Of a DNA stretch of 64,000 nucleotides, positions 43,564 to 52,495 are shown piece after piece (the first letter of the stretch is position 1; every line of letters starts with the position of its first letter). Below the pieces are notes generated by a model, which saw only the letters and a program-made list of their open reading frames with translations, was not told the DNA's origin and did no database searches. This stretch comes from Candidatus Gastranaerophilales bacterium (GTDB lineage: Bacteria; Cyanobacteriota; Vampirovibrionia; Gastranaerophilales; Gastranaerophilaceae). Both the position numbers and the translations under genes were made by a program. Where the stretch lies: NCBI GenBank assembly GCA_905235155.1, contig CAJOKJ010000011.1:1-64000 (forward strand), read 5' to 3'.

Positions 43564-43643
43564 TCGCTATACAAACTATTTTTGTCGCATTTTGGTTGCT
43601 TTTTTGATGTTTTTATTAAAAAAGCATAAAAATAAATAAAAAA

Positions 43644-43665
43644 AAGCCTTTCAGAAGAAAGGCTT
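43644..43665 (-). terminator. Orphan minus-strand terminator
   Basis: AAGCCTTTC-AGAA-GAAAGGCTT. On the minus strand it is followed by an unbroken T-run, but no minus-strand gene lies immediately upstream of it. It may be left over from the deletion or end a small antisense RNA. Confidence 0.6.
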
Positions 43666-43825
43666 GAAATTAAGAATAGCTGGAAGTATGAAAAAGATTT
43701 AATTATATTAAACAGGAATGATACTGTTTTTCCTATACCCAAGTGATTAATTCGACAGGATAATTTTAACTTCATAAAACTTTAAATTAATGGCAATTTT
43801 AAAGTTTGAGGTGTTTTATGTTGGT

Positions 43826-45340
43826 ATGCTAAAAATTGTAGGGTTAGGCTTAAATAATCAATATAAACCGTTAAGAAAAACATCTGAAAATATTAATTTT
43901 ACTAGTATTCCTGATAGTTTTGAGCCTTCAGTTGCAAATCAGTTTTCTGATGAAATGAAAAGTAAATTTTCAGAAAAACAGCTTACAAAACTTGCAAAAA
44001 AATCTTCGGAAATTCAAAAAAATGCACAATTACTTGCAGGTACAAAATTATCAGGCGAAAATATTTTAGATAATTTATACTATAATTATTCCGCAAAAAT
44101 TGATGCAGAAAAAATTGTAAATAAGGTTAATGAATTAGATTCTCTTTGCGGAGAAAATCTTTCTGAAATAAAATTGGAAGTTAATAAGTACGAAAATGAT
44201 GTTTTTGATATAGTTGCAATAAATAAAGACAAAAGCAAAAAAATAGTTACTTTGGATAAGGATTTTAAGACCCGCTCTGTTCAAGATGTTATTACGCAGG
44301 GCAAATATGAAGTAAAAAAATCAAAAGATTATAAAACAGGTGTAACATCTGAAGTTAAAAGTGAAATTATAAACGGTAAAACAATTCCTGTTAGCGAAGT
44401 AATAGTTACGAAGGATTATAAAGAATATTCAGAGCCTTCGGTGATAAAAGGTGTTTTTAATACTAAAAGAGTATACAATAACGGAAAAACCGAACAATTA
44501 AGCTCAGGGTATTATGACGAAAAGAATGGCATTAAAATTGTTAAAAAAGATTTTGGAGCGTTAGACGGTACAAAAACGCATTACGAATTTTCCGAAGATA
44601 ATAAAGGCAATAGAATTGTTGATTATAAAATTACGGATAAATCAGGAAAAGTCTTATATAAAAATTCAGAAGCCTTCGAAGTAATTGATGATAATACTTT
44701 TATTTCTTCAAAAAATGAAAATTCATACGAAATAAAATATTCTGATGATGATAAAAAACTAAGTGTTAAAAACAGAAAAACAAATGAATGTAATGAGTTA
44801 AATCTTTATCAATATATGTTTGGTAATGTTTCCAAATTAATCCCGACTTTAAAGAAAATTTCCGGTGATGAACTGATTAAAATGAGTGAAAATGTTACTC
44901 GTTTATTTCAAATAGATAATGATGACGCATCTTATTATCATCCAGGAAGAAAAGATATTAATACATGTGATAATGAATACATATTTTTACATGAGTTAGG
45001 TCATGCAAAAGATATGAAAAATTATGATACAACAACTTTTAAAACAAAAGATGCAACTGAAAATACATTAATTTCGGCACAAAAGGAAGTTTTAGATACT
45101 TATAAAGCCGAAAAAGAATTATTTAATAAAAATTTTTCAAATACACAAAGAGAACACATAGATTACTTTATGCAGTCGTTAGGTCATAGTAGCGGAACAA
45201 ACGGTGCATTAAAAGAGGCACTTGCTGAAATTAATGCAATATTAAATACCTTTAATACAGTAGATAGGTATTCTTTACGTTCAGAATATTTGCAAAGATA
45301 CTTTCCTCGTACGATAGCAAAACTTGCAGAAAAATTATAA
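43826..45340 (+). CDS. Putative zinc metallopeptidase (HELGH), non-exported
   Basis: A 504-residue protein without a signal peptide. The N-terminus (LNNQYKPLRKTSENINFTSIPDSFEPS) resembles the FTS..DSFEPS openings I recall on many Melainabacteria proteins. The middle is beta-rich with repeated K-G-Y-turn patterns. Near residue 389 is FLHELGHAKDMKNY, an HExxHxxD zinc motif, and near 463 EALAEINAIL could supply the third ligand, an arrangement like anthrax lethal-factor-type (ATLF) peptidases. Function is inferred from these motifs only. The start is uncertain: ATG 43790 is also in frame, and the GAGG at 43808 favours 43826. Confidence 0.7.
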   Translation: MLKIVGLGLNNQYKPLRKTSENINFTSIPDSFEPSVANQFSDEMKSKFSEKQLTKLAKKSSEIQKNAQLLAGTKLSGENILDNLYYNYSAKIDAEKIVNKVNELDSLCGENLSEIKLEVNKYENDVFDIVAINKDKSKKIVTLDKDFKTRSVQDVITQGKYEVKKSKDYKTGVTSEVKSEIINGKTIPVSEVIVTKDYKEYSEPSVIKGVFNTKRVYNNGKTEQLSSGYYDEKNGIKIVKKDFGALDGTKTHYEFSEDNKGNRIVDYKITDKSGKVLYKNSEAFEVIDDNTFISSKNENSYEIKYSDDDKKLSVKNRKTNECNELNLYQYMFGNVSKLIPTLKKISGDELIKMSENVTRLFQIDNDDASYYHPGRKDINTCDNEYIFLHELGHAKDMKNYDTTTFKTKDATENTLISAQKEVLDTYKAEKELFNKNFSNTQREHIDYFMQSLGHSSGTNGALKEALAEINAILNTFNTVDRYSLRSEYLQRYFPRTIAKLAEKL

Positions 45341-45371
45341 AACTGTTATAATATTTCTAACGGAGAATTTT

Positions 45372-46016
45372 ATGTTAAAAAAATATATAGCATTTACCTT
45401 AGCAGAAGTTTTATTAGTAACTTCGATTATTGCAGTAGTTGCAGCTTTAACGCTGCCTAACACAATAAAAAGTCATGATGACGCAGTATTGAGAGCAAAT
45501 GCAAGAACTGTTATGGCAAAACTTGATACAGTGCTTTCACAAATTGATATGAATGAATTAATGGTTAAAACTACAAATACTAATGCTGCTCGTTCGAAGG
45601 CTGTTGTTGACGAAATGGCAAAATATTTAAAATTATCAGGAAATTGCGGAAATTTATCAAGTACGGGTAATAATTGTTTCCCGTTGGCTTCAATAACAGA
45701 TGGTACTCTTGGAGGTCTTAGCAGTCCTGCAAGAAATACTAATTGTGCTTCGGCAATATTGAATGACGGCACAGAATTTGCGGTTTGTATTGTGAACAGA
45801 TTTCCAAATTCCAATGCATCTGTATTATCAAACAACAAAAAATTATACGGATTTATTGCCGCTGATTTAAACGGTTATAAAAATCCTCCAAATCAAAGAG
45901 CAAGAGATATTTATTATTATGTCATAAACGAAGACGGTTCTTTGGCTTTGGCGGATGCTTCCACACAACAACAGTTTGAAAGTGCGTCCCTACAAGGTGT
46001 TAAATACAGCTTTTAA
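45372..46016 (+). CDS. Type IV prepilin-like protein
   Basis: A 214-residue protein with a short basic leader and a prepilin signal: MLKKYIA then FTLAEVLLVTSIIAVVAALTLPN. Phe+1 and Glu+5 are present; the residue before the cut is Ala instead of the usual Gly. The C-terminal domain has two likely disulfide pairs (CGNLSSTGNNC, NCASAILNDGTEFAVC) as in minor pilins and pseudopilins. A GGAG site precedes ATG 45372. Its last 17 bases overlap the convergent gene. No assembly ATPase is nearby. Confidence 0.85.
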   Translation: MLKKYIAFTLAEVLLVTSIIAVVAALTLPNTIKSHDDAVLRANARTVMAKLDTVLSQIDMNELMVKTTNTNAARSKAVVDEMAKYLKLSGNCGNLSSTGNNCFPLASITDGTLGGLSSPARNTNCASAILNDGTEFAVCIVNRFPNSNASVLSNNKKLYGFIAADLNGYKNPPNQRARDIYYYVINEDGSLALADASTQQQFESASLQGVKYSF

Positions 46017-47253
46017 ATTCAAGTATGAAATCTTCAAAATCGTTGTTTAATTCTTTTGTTGTTATTTCATTTAAACCAATAGTGAATGATTTATTTTCAG
46101 GACTATCAAGTCCGCTGTGAATTGAAGTTATTGTAGCGGAATTACCTTCTTGTTTAATTGTAAATTCACTTTCTTGGCGTTTGTTTACAAATTTTACCGA
46201 AAAACTGTTATCTGTTTCAACTATCGGAGTTTCTGTATTGGATAAAATATCTTCGTATTCTTTTAATAATTCCTCTATAACAGGTTTTATAACATTTTCA
46301 ACTTTTTTATCAAAAATTTGCTTGAATAATTTAAAGTTTTTATGAGTATTATTTACGGGTATTACTTCGTTATCAAGCCATTCATCATTTTTTTGAGAGT
46401 CAGATTCTATTATGTACAGTAAGTTAGGTGCAACTTGTGCTTTTGTTAGACCAATTTTCAATTCTTGTTCTATTTCGGTATAAGGTGATTTATCTAATAC
46501 GTATATGCAGCCGCAAAGCGTTTCATCCGCACCTATACTTTTATTCAATCTGTTCCATACAACCATTGAACCTTCAAGATTTGTATTGGCTAATAACAGG
46601 TAAAAAGTATTTTGATATTTTGTTAATGCAACGGTATCTGTCGCACGAACATTATTTTTTATTGTTTCGATAATGTTGTCTGTACTTGGTTTTAATCTTG
46701 AATTTTTGTTAGGTTCAAGTGCAATAAATATTCCGTCAATTTTCTTTTCTGCCAAGTAATCAATTTCGTTTTGAAATACTTTGGAGCTATATTTTGATGT
46801 ATAAAATCCTGTTTTTGAATCTATTGCGTTTAATTGAGTTAAAAGTTTTTCATATTTTTTATGTTGCTGACGAAGTTCATTTTTTTGCAAACTCCAAATA
46901 GTTCTCATTAATATTTCAGAATTACCGTATTGTATTGATAAAACATCGCTAATACCGGCTTTGTTTGCAATTCTTATGAATTGTGAGTTGTAATTTTCAA
47001 CAAGTAATATGATAGGAACAGAAGATATTTTTCTGATTTTTTTTATTAAATCCAAACAAAGAGGTTCTTCAATTGTGCTTTGACAATTGATGATTATAGC
47101 CTGTGGTTTTTCTGTTTCAATAGAAGAAATTGTATCTTGATAATTTCTTATTAAAATACTATCTATATTTCTCAGTTGCACTAACTCGGGACTCAATAAG
47201 CCAAGTATAGTTTCATTGTTTGTAACTAATATAACGTTTGTTCCAGAATACAT
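46000..47253 (-). CDS. Pseudo-receiver plus degenerate GGDEF protein
   Basis: A 417-residue protein. Residues 1-120 have the receiver fold pattern (NVILVTNNETILGLL, PQAIIINCQ, SVPIILLVENYN, AGISDVLSIQYGNSEILMRTIWSL), but the phospho-acceptor Asp is replaced by Asn/Cys in IIINCQ. Residues 140-285 resemble a GGDEF domain (LNAIDSKTGFYT; ATDTVALTKYQNTFYLLLA), yet the GGDEF signature itself is lost. It therefore neither takes a phosphate in the usual way nor makes c-di-GMP, and is likely a protein-protein scaffold. ATG 47253 follows AAAGGA. It is the last gene of the tktB-ftsEX-HDOD operon. Confidence 0.75.
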   Translation of the reverse strand: MYSGTNVILVTNNETILGLLSPELVQLRNIDSILIRNYQDTISSIETEKPQAIIINCQSTIEEPLCLDLIKKIRKISSVPIILLVENYNSQFIRIANKAGISDVLSIQYGNSEILMRTIWSLQKNELRQQHKKYEKLLTQLNAIDSKTGFYTSKYSSKVFQNEIDYLAEKKIDGIFIALEPNKNSRLKPSTDNIIETIKNNVRATDTVALTKYQNTFYLLLANTNLEGSMVVWNRLNKSIGADETLCGCIYVLDKSPYTEIEQELKIGLTKAQVAPNLLYIIESDSQKNDEWLDNEVIPVNNTHKNFKLFKQIFDKKVENVIKPVIEELLKEYEDILSNTETPIVETDNSFSVKFVNKRQESEFTIKQEGNSATITSIHSGLDSPENKSFTIGLNEITTKELNNDFEDFILEFKSCI

Positions 47254-47263
47254 AATTTGTCCT

Positions 47264-48067
47264 TTACATTGATAAATCACTAATTAATATTTCTGCTCTG
47301 TTTAAGATACTTTCTCTTAATATTTCAGGGCTGTCTATGTTTATATTTAAACATTTAATATAACTTTCGTCTATATTTTCTTGTTTATAATGAGGCTGCA
47401 CAAGTTTGTTGACGAGATATACAAGGGCACATTCAACAGGAACTGTTGATTTTAAAGGATTATGGTGATATTTTATAATATTTGTCAAAAGAACAGGTAA
47501 TTGCCATTTTTTTGCAAGTTCCGCACCTATTTCTGCATGATTGGTACCGAAAAAAGCATCTTCTGCTTCAATTATATTTGAACCGTCTTTTACAAATTCA
47601 TTTACTTTTTCCAGTAATTCATCTTTCTGTAAGTTTATTATAATTTTTCCAATATCATGCATAAATCCCATCATAAATGCTTCATCCATGTCTGAAATAT
47701 TTAAATGTTCAGATATATATTCACATCCTACTGCCGTTGTTATTGCGTGTTCCCACAGATTTTTATTTTTTCCTGCCGAAAACATTGGTTTCATTGCTAC
47801 TGCTATAATGATATTTTTTGTTCGATTCATTCCTAAAAGTGCTAATGCTCTTTGTATGGTTGTTATTTGTTGTGCAAAGCCGTAATATGCTGAATTAACA
47901 ATATTAAGAACTCTAAGACTTAATGATTGGTCATAGCTTATTATATTCCCTAAATCTTTTATACTTGAATTAGGGTTTTTAACTATATTAAGTGCCTTTA
48001 TTACGATATTAGGCATTGCCGGAACATCATTTAAATCTTGTATAATTTTTTTTGTTTCTTCATTCAT
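47264..48067 (-). CDS. HDOD-domain signalling protein
   Basis: A 267-residue protein that is one HDOD domain: LNDVPAMPNIVIKALNIVKNPNSSIKDLGNIISYDQSLSLRVLNIVNSAYYGF, then RALALLGMNRTKNII and an HD-like FMHDIGKIIINL. HDOD proteins act in signalling and gene regulation, usually without hydrolase activity. It starts six bases after ftsX and ends ten bases before the pseudo-receiver gene, so the two probably function together. Confidence 0.9.
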   Translation of the reverse strand: MNEETKKIIQDLNDVPAMPNIVIKALNIVKNPNSSIKDLGNIISYDQSLSLRVLNIVNSAYYGFAQQITTIQRALALLGMNRTKNIIIAVAMKPMFSAGKNKNLWEHAITTAVGCEYISEHLNISDMDEAFMMGFMHDIGKIIINLQKDELLEKVNEFVKDGSNIIEAEDAFFGTNHAEIGAELAKKWQLPVLLTNIIKYHHNPLKSTVPVECALVYLVNKLVQPHYKQENIDESYIKCLNINIDSPEILRESILNRAEILISDLSM

Positions 48068-48073
48068 TTAAAA

Positions 48074-48985
48074 TTATACCTGTAAGTGTTTTTTTATTGA
48101 TAAAAAGCTTCCGCTGGCACCAAATGCGGTACCAAGTATAATCATTGAAATTATTACAATATTTCCCGCAAAAACAGGTGACGGAATCAAAAAGAATTTG
48201 TGAATGTTGTTTAGCATTCCTTGTACTATATCAACAGGTATAAGTGCTATTAATGCCCCTATAAAACCGTACAATGCACCTTGCATAATCAATGGTATTC
48301 TTATGTACCAATTGCTTACACCCATTAATCGCATAATTTCAATTTCATCTTTTCTTGATTGAATAACCAGTTGAATCGTATTATTAATAATTGTTATTGT
48401 TAGTATTGCCACGATAATAACTACAAATACGGTTGTTGTATTTACAACTTTATTTAAAAATTGAATTTTTTTAGCAAGTTCTTGAGCATAACTCATATCT
48501 TCTACGACAGATAATGCTTTAATCTTTGTAAATACTTCATTAGTGTTTTCAGGTTTATCAATTTTTACGTGTAATGTATCAGGAAGCGGATTATCAATAT
48601 CTGCAATATCAAGTTCCCGTTTTAAATCAGCCCAAGAACGTTCCTTTGGTATAATTTTTACTCTTTCTACGTGGTCAAATTCTTTAATTCTTTCTGATAC
48701 AATATTTGCATCAGCATTAGATTTCAAGTACACTGAAATTTCCAAAACGTTACCCAATTCGTGTGCAAATGACGAAACTGATAAAGTAGTTCTCAACAAA
48801 GAACCAAATAACGTTAAAATTGCAGCCATTGTGGTTATAATCGCAAGATTAATCCAGCCTGTACGTCTAATATCATTAAAAATTTCAACAGACATTCGGT
48901 AAACTATTCTTATTTCAGTTAACCAGTCTTTTGGTATATGATTTTTAACTTTCTTTTTTATTTTTTGTGCTTTTGAATTATTCAT
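48074..48985 (-). CDS. ftsX: Cell division protein FtsX
   Basis: A 303-residue membrane protein with a basic cytoplasmic N-terminus, four membrane segments (INLAIITTMAAILTLFGSLL, TTVFVVIIVAILTITIIN, ALYGFIGALIALIPVDIV, IVIISMIILGTAFGASGSFL) and one extracellular loop after the first segment (VLEISVYLKSNADANIVSERIKEFDHVERVKIIPKERSW), the FtsX layout. ATG 48985 overlaps the ftsE stop codon by eight bases. FtsEX couples ATP hydrolysis to periplasmic peptidoglycan hydrolases at the septum. Confidence 0.93.
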   Translation of the reverse strand: MNNSKAQKIKKKVKNHIPKDWLTEIRIVYRMSVEIFNDIRRTGWINLAIITTMAAILTLFGSLLRTTLSVSSFAHELGNVLEISVYLKSNADANIVSERIKEFDHVERVKIIPKERSWADLKRELDIADIDNPLPDTLHVKIDKPENTNEVFTKIKALSVVEDMSYAQELAKKIQFLNKVVNTTTVFVVIIVAILTITIINNTIQLVIQSRKDEIEIMRLMGVSNWYIRIPLIMQGALYGFIGALIALIPVDIVQGMLNNIHKFFLIPSPVFAGNIVIISMIILGTAFGASGSFLSIKKHLQV

Positions 48986-49652
48986 AAGTACCTGCCTGAA
49001 CATCACGGATAACTTCACCGCTATCAAGCGTGATTACACGTTTTCTAAAATAATCAACCATATTTTGATCGTGGGTTGATACAATAACAGTAATGCCTCT
49101 TTGATTAATTTGGTCAAGAATTTGCATGACTTCTAATGAGTTTTTAGGGTCTAAGTTGCCGGTAGGTTCGTCTGCAATTAAAAGCGGAGGCCCGTTGACA
49201 ATTGCACGTGCAATACTTACACGCTGTTGCTCACCACCTGATAATTCGGTTGGTTTCGCTTTCATTTTATCAATAAGTCCTACAACCTTTAATGCTCCGG
49301 TTACTCTGGCATGAACTTCTTTAGAGCTCATTCCTAAAGTTCTGATAACGTATGCCACATTATCGTAAACGGTTTGTTGTTGCAATAATTTATAATCTTG
49401 AAATACAATTCCCATACATCTTCTGAGGTTTGGAACTTTATCAGATGTTAATTTTGCAAGATTAATACCACCTATTACAACTGTACCTGATGATGGAGTT
49501 TCTTCTTTATAAAGAATTTTCATCAATGTTGATTTACCTGCACCGGATTTTCCCACAAGAAATACAAATTCTCCCGGAAAAATATCAAGATTAACATTTT
49601 TTAGTGCATATTTATTTTTATATTTTTTTGTTACTGAACGTAACTGTATCAT
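48978..49652 (-). CDS. ftsE: Cell division ATP-binding protein FtsE
   Basis: A 224-residue ABC ATPase of the FtsE class. Walker A GKSGAGKST near residue 38, Q-loop VFQDYKLL, signature LSGGEQQRVSIARA, Walker B LLIADEPTGNLD and H-loop STHDQ are all intact. Its start codon shares a base with the stop of the transketolase-like gene (TAATG), and its end overlaps ftsX, so the three are translationally coupled. Confidence 0.96.
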   Translation of the reverse strand: MIQLRSVTKKYKNKYALKNVNLDIFPGEFVFLVGKSGAGKSTLMKILYKEETPSSGTVVIGGINLAKLTSDKVPNLRRCMGIVFQDYKLLQQQTVYDNVAYVIRTLGMSSKEVHARVTGALKVVGLIDKMKAKPTELSGGEQQRVSIARAIVNGPPLLIADEPTGNLDPKNSLEVMQILDQINQRGITVIVSTHDQNMVDYFRKRVITLDSGEVIRDVQAGTYE

Positions 49653-50605
49653 TATTTTCTTTCCATTAATTTTGTGATATCTTCTGCTAATTCTGCGGAA
49701 TTTAATCTGTAATGTTTCATTAAATTATCAAAATCACCTGTTTGACCGAAAGTATCTTGAACACCCAATCTGTGAACTTGAACAGGATAATTTTCTGATA
49801 AAACTTCACAAACTGCTGAACCAACACCACCTATAACCGAATGGTTTTCAACTGTTACAACAAAGTTTGTTTTTTGTGCGGATTTAACAATTGTTGCCGC
49901 ATCAATAGGTTTTACCATTGGCAAGTGTACAATTTCAACGTCAATACCTTGTTTTGCGAGTATTTCAGATGCTTCAACAACTTCCGCAGTTGTTTCACCA
50001 TTAGTAACAACAGTTACATCTTTACCTTCTTTTAAAACAACGGCTTTTGTTAAATCAAATTGATGACCTTCTTCAAATACATCGGGAACATTTGTTCTCG
50101 GAACACGAATATAAACAGGGCCGTAATGTTTAGCAGCATATTTAACCGCTGCGTTCATTTCAGCACAATCACAAGGAACTAAAACTTGCATTCCCGGTAA
50201 TCCTCTCATTAGAGAAACATCCTCTAAAGATTGGTGTGTTGCACCGTCTTCGCAAACTGTGATACCACCGTGAGTTCCTACAACTTTTATATTAAATCCT
50301 GCATAACAAGCACCATTTCTAACTTGGTCATAGTTTCTGCCTGTTGCAAAAACAGCAAAACTTGATAAGAAAGGTATTTTTCCTGTTGTTGACAGACCAA
50401 TTGCTGTTGTTGTCATATCTGCTTCTGCAATACCGCAATCGAAAAATCTTTCAGGAAATTCTGCCGCAAATAATTTTGTTTGTGTAGAACCTGCTAAATC
50501 AGAATCTAAAACAACTACGTTTTTATTTTCTTTACCAATTTCTACTAATGCTTTACCATAAGCAGAACGAATAGATTTTCTTTCTTTTTTGTTTACTGTT
50601 AACAT
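49652..50605 (-). CDS. tktB: Transketolase C-terminal subunit
   Basis: A 317-residue protein corresponding to the pyrimidine-binding and C-terminal domains of transketolase: SIRSAYGKALVEIGKENKNVVVLDSDLAGST, FFDCGIAEADMTTTAIGLSTTGKIPFLSSFAVFAT, THGGITVCEDGATHQSLEDVSLMRGLPGM, then the C-terminal domain. It must pair with an N-terminal (diphosphate-binding) subunit to work in the pentose phosphate pathway. In split-gene organisms that partner usually lies just upstream; here it does not. ATG 50605 follows GGAG. Confidence 0.92.
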   Translation of the reverse strand: MLTVNKKERKSIRSAYGKALVEIGKENKNVVVLDSDLAGSTQTKLFAAEFPERFFDCGIAEADMTTTAIGLSTTGKIPFLSSFAVFATGRNYDQVRNGACYAGFNIKVVGTHGGITVCEDGATHQSLEDVSLMRGLPGMQVLVPCDCAEMNAAVKYAAKHYGPVYIRVPRTNVPDVFEEGHQFDLTKAVVLKEGKDVTVVTNGETTAEVVEASEILAKQGIDVEIVHLPMVKPIDAATIVKSAQKTNFVVTVENHSVIGGVGSAVCEVLSENYPVQVHRLGVQDTFGQTGDFDNLMKHYRLNSAELAEDITKLMERK

Positions 50606-50755
50606 TAAAATTTCTCCTTTTTTTATCCTTGAAAATATTATACCATAAATTTTAAAAATCATCTTAAAATTAGTTTACATGATTTACAAACTAAAGCAAT
50701 AATCATGTAAAATAGTACTTTATATTTATATAAGCGTAAATTATAAAGGGTTTTT

Positions 50756-52387
50756 ATGACAACAATTGGCAACTTTTTTACACCACAAAAGACTGTAAAA
50801 AAAGGCGAAGCACAATTAAGCGTATTTTACACTAACGATATGCACGGCGATATCAATCGTTTAGCAAAATTAAAAACCGCAAAAGATACATTTGAAAAGC
50901 AAAATAAAGACAATGCTACACTTACTTTAACAGCAGGTGATTGTTTTTATGGCAAAGATAAAAAAAGAATCGGTCTTATTTCAAAAGTTATGAACTGGAT
51001 GAAATTTGACGCATTAACTCTTGGTAATCACGAATTTACACCAGGTTCAAAAGGTTTGGCTGAAAACTTAAAACAACTTGATGCAACAGCAGTTTCAGCA
51101 AACTTGGAAATAGGTGAAGATTGTGCATTAAATGAAAGTGTTGCAGACAAAAAATTAGTAAAATCAGCCGTATTTATGAAAGGTGGTCATAAATTCGCAG
51201 TTATAGGTGCTTCTCCTTTTGATGCTGAAGTTGGTATTACAGAAGATGCAAAATCAGGTGTAAGAGTTAAAGATGTTGATAAAACAATTGCTGCTATTAA
51301 TGAAGAAGCAAAAAATCTTGAAAAACAAGGTATAAATAAAATTATCTTGTTATCTCACTTAGGATATGGTGAGCATGCTGACTTAAGAGTTGCTCGTGAA
51401 ACAGAAGGTATTGATATAATTGTTGGTGGTCATTCTCACGCAGTTGTTGACGGTGTTAATGAAAAAGATAACGGTGGCGACCATAAATTAAACTTAGTAA
51501 AATCAAAACGTGGTGAAAATGTTGTTATTACACAAGCCGGAAAATTAAATGAATATGCCGGTTTCTTAGATGTTGTATTTGATGAGAATGGTGTTGTTAA
51601 AGCAGATTCTGTTAAAAATAAATTAGCAAAAGTTAATGAATTTGCCGAAGATAAAGCAGTGAACAAATTAATGGTTGAAACTTTGGGTGAAAAACAGCAC
51701 TTAGCAAAAGTTACAAACGGTTATGATCCTGAATGTGAATTTGAAGAAAGATATACAGAAAACCCTGTTCATAACGCATTAGCCGATGCTATTTTGAAAA
51801 AAGGTAAATCTCAAGGTGTTCAAGCAGTTTTATTTGCTACAAATACTGTTAAAGGTGGTGCTAACTGTGAAATTACAAATTACAACCTGAAATATGAAAT
51901 GTTACCTTACAACAGTAAATATGTTGCAGCAGAAATGTCTGAAAAAGATGTTGTTGCTTTATTAAATGCTACTTCTGCAAAAGTTTTCGGTGAAGTTGAT
52001 CCTCCTTTATTAAGATGTGCAGGTATGAAATATACAATTGAACAAGGTAAAGGTCAAACTCCTGTTACAGAATTACAATTAACAGATGAAAAAGGAAATG
52101 TAACAGCGACAATTGATACTAAAAATCCAAGCGATAAAAAAGTTAAAGTTGCATTTGATACATATTTATTTGCAGTAGATTATTCAAAAGATATTTTAGC
52201 AAAATACAAAGAATCCGCTCAAGAAGTTGGTGAACAACAAGAAATTATGACTTCTTACTTGGAAGAAAAAGGTACAGTTGATTTTTCAAAACCTCAAGAT
52301 AAAAGAATCACAATTAAATACAACGATTTAGAATCGTTCTGTCCTCAATACCCAATGGCAGATAAAGTTAAAACATTGAATGCATAA
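50756..52387 (+). CDS. 5'-nucleotidase-family metallophosphoesterase, copy 1
   Basis: A 543-residue protein of the UshA/YfkN family. Metal-site motifs are FYTNDMHGDINR near residue 24, TAGDCFYG near 60, TLGNHEF near 87, LLSHLGYGEHADL near 199 and GGHSHAVVDG near 223; the C-terminal 5'-nucleotidase domain follows from NPVHNALADAIL. Relatives are normally exported, but no signal peptide is present (MTTIGNFFTPQKTVKKGEAQ). It could hydrolyse nucleotides in the cytoplasm or leave by another route. It is closely related to the gene at 53222-54871, 109 codons apart across a prepilin gene plus spacers. Confidence 0.88.
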   Translation: MTTIGNFFTPQKTVKKGEAQLSVFYTNDMHGDINRLAKLKTAKDTFEKQNKDNATLTLTAGDCFYGKDKKRIGLISKVMNWMKFDALTLGNHEFTPGSKGLAENLKQLDATAVSANLEIGEDCALNESVADKKLVKSAVFMKGGHKFAVIGASPFDAEVGITEDAKSGVRVKDVDKTIAAINEEAKNLEKQGINKIILLSHLGYGEHADLRVARETEGIDIIVGGHSHAVVDGVNEKDNGGDHKLNLVKSKRGENVVITQAGKLNEYAGFLDVVFDENGVVKADSVKNKLAKVNEFAEDKAVNKLMVETLGEKQHLAKVTNGYDPECEFEERYTENPVHNALADAILKKGKSQGVQAVLFATNTVKGGANCEITNYNLKYEMLPYNSKYVAAEMSEKDVVALLNATSAKVFGEVDPPLLRCAGMKYTIEQGKGQTPVTELQLTDEKGNVTATIDTKNPSDKKVKVAFDTYLFAVDYSKDILAKYKESAQEVGEQQEIMTSYLEEKGTVDFSKPQDKRITIKYNDLESFCPQYPMADKVKTLNA

Positions 52388-52415
52388 TGAAATTATGTTT
52401 ATATTTTGATTAATT

Positions 52416-52445
52416 AAAAGACAGTGTTTTTAGCACTGTCTTTTG
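52416..52445 (+). terminator. Terminator after 5'-nucleotidase copy 1
   Basis: AAAAGACAGTG pairs with CACTGTCTTTT around a seven-base loop and ends in TTTTGTT, 29 bases after the stop codon. Confidence 0.85.
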
Positions 52446-52495
52446 TTGACGATTTCAATAAATGGTGATAGAATTTTACAAAAAGCAGGTGATTT

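Noticed and set aside
43560-43775. 71-codon minus-strand frame between emrA and the metallopeptidase
   Set aside because: The minus-strand terminator lies inside it and there is no ribosome site, so it is unlikely to be translated.
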